Positions 63,001 through 64,000 of a stretch of 64,000 nt of DNA are shown here, one piece after another. Origin of the DNA: Brachypodius melanocephalos (lineage: Eukaryota > Chordata > Aves > Passeriformes > Pycnonotidae). Under the pieces are notes generated by a model that did no database searches, was not told where the DNA came from, and was given only the letters and a program-made list of their open reading frames with translations. Location of the stretch: contig VZSR01003807.1 of the NCBI GenBank assembly GCA_013398615.1, forward strand, positions 12,816,232 to 12,880,231. The letters are read 5' to 3'. A program made the position numbers and the translations under genes. Each line of letters opens with the position of its first letter. Position 1 is the first letter of the stretch.

Positions 63001-64000
63001 TGCCTGCTTACTAAAAAGGCATGCCTCTGGCTCATCTAAAATATGCTCAAAACAAAACAAATGTAAGTGTAAGTTAATACTTGCATTTTGCAACACTTTT
63101 GTTTTCCCTGTTTGGTAACAATCAATCAGTTTAGAAAGGACTCTCTTCCCAGTGATAACAAATTCTAAAAAGAATGAGGAAAGACGGGTGCATCCTCTTG
63201 AGTTACTACTGCCAAATCACCTTCTTGCTGCACCTTGTTGGGTGCACTTCTTGCTCAATCGTGCCAAGACAAAACAGCATCACAACGTCCAGTTCAAACT
63301 GTGTGGTCTTGTACCCATTTTCACCCTCTGACTTACACAGGACTTGGTGACTTTTTCCAGTCCTGGGGAGGGAGAGGCTCTGTAGTTCCAACAACTCAGT
63401 CTCATCAGCCTAGGTGCAGAGCAATGCAAATGTAATTCCAATTATTATTTCCACATACCAATCTTACTGAGCTGCCTACAAGAAATAGCCTGGGTAGCAC
63501 AGAAAATGGAGAATGCTGTGATTTTTGGTGCAGATACACCCTCAAAATCCTTTTCTAGTATAGATTTTCAGCTTTTAAGGTTTTCCCATTAGCCCACCCA
63601 CCCACACACCAAAAATATGAGTTCCAAACTCATCTTTTAAACAAAGGTAATAGGAAGGTAATCCAGTTTTCATTTTTCAAAGTCCTTCGTTTATTTCAAA
63701 GATGAATACAGCTATAGTCATTAATATCTTTATTAAATCCAGTTTAACTACTTTTACATCTCCTCCCTTTGCCATCCTTTTCAAGTAATTAGGATTCAGT
63801 AATTTTGGCAAATATTTGTCCTTCTCATTGGAGCAGGGACAAACCTACATAAACAAAAATCCTACTAGTTTCTGGCAGTTTTTAAGAATTTACTGAGAGT
63901 GTACACAGTTTTAAATGCACACTGAACTGCAATAATAAACTTTAGTAACTGTAACAACCCTTCCTTCCTTTTTTTTCTCTGCTACCTGCCACGAATTTTA

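Larger units (their letters stand above)
12402..64000 (-). other. ARID1B: ARID1B upstream intron (3' part, more than 51 kb)
   Basis: All DNA above the exon is upstream in gene orientation. In human ARID1B the residues just before this exon are QERPSSLP (from memory), belonging to a short exon. I searched by eye for its reverse complement and did not find it, so the intron probably continues beyond 64000. Very long introns in this part of ARID1B are also known in mammals. Outside the listed repeats and motif blocks, the long segments 12.5-17.6, 18-23.6, 35.9-37.9, 38.3-40.9, 41.4-45.6, 50.1-53.1 and 60.1-64.0 kb contain only AT-rich sequence and chance ORFs that I cannot assign. Confidence 0.75.

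Overview
The window is vertebrate nuclear DNA, almost certainly from a bird. It is AT-rich and lacks compact ORFs. Its only clearly recognisable young-type interspersed repeats are CR1 LINE fragments with the avian-style antisense 3' end (ATCATAGAATGGTTTGGGTTGG and variants). There is no sign of Alu, L1 or B-type elements. The repeat load is low, with four CR1 pieces covering roughly 2-3 percent, as is usual in birds.

One protein-coding exon can be called with high confidence. It is a 244-bp internal exon of ARID1B on the minus strand (12158-12401), with consensus splice sites on both sides. Everything else lies in the two flanking ARID1B introns. Because the gene runs on the minus strand, positions 12402-64000 are part of the upstream intron (more than 51 kb) and positions 1-12157 are part of the downstream intron (more than 12 kb). 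I looked for the neighbouring ARID1B exons, whose encoded peptides I remember from the human protein, and did not see them.

Layout: 1-12157 is the downstream intron. It holds a 0.9-kb minus-strand CR1 with a decayed reverse-transcriptase fragment (about 6733-7657), a 28-bp tandem triplication (8478-8561), a CpG- and homeodomain-motif-rich candidate regulatory block (about 3960-4460) and a plus-strand exon-like segment with its own TATA-like box and splice donor (10222-10541). 12402-64000 is the upstream intron. It holds three more CR1 fragments (37978-38263, 49892-50091, 59578-59930), two relics of MIR-type CORE-SINEs (58430-58618 and 59130-59350), a probable relic of an L2-type LINE (about 47305-47525), several candidate conserved regulatory blocks, small CpG clusters, simple repeats and some striking short palindromes. 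The best palindrome is a perfect 26-bp one centred on an E-box at 45727-45752.

No complete novel multi-gene system is visible. The most interesting leads are the plus-strand candidate first exon antisense to ARID1B, the splice-ready sense-strand segment at 57858-57973, the ancient SINE pair, and the palindromic or motif-dense blocks that may be intronic enhancers. All regulatory calls rest on motif content only and need cross-species alignment or expression data.
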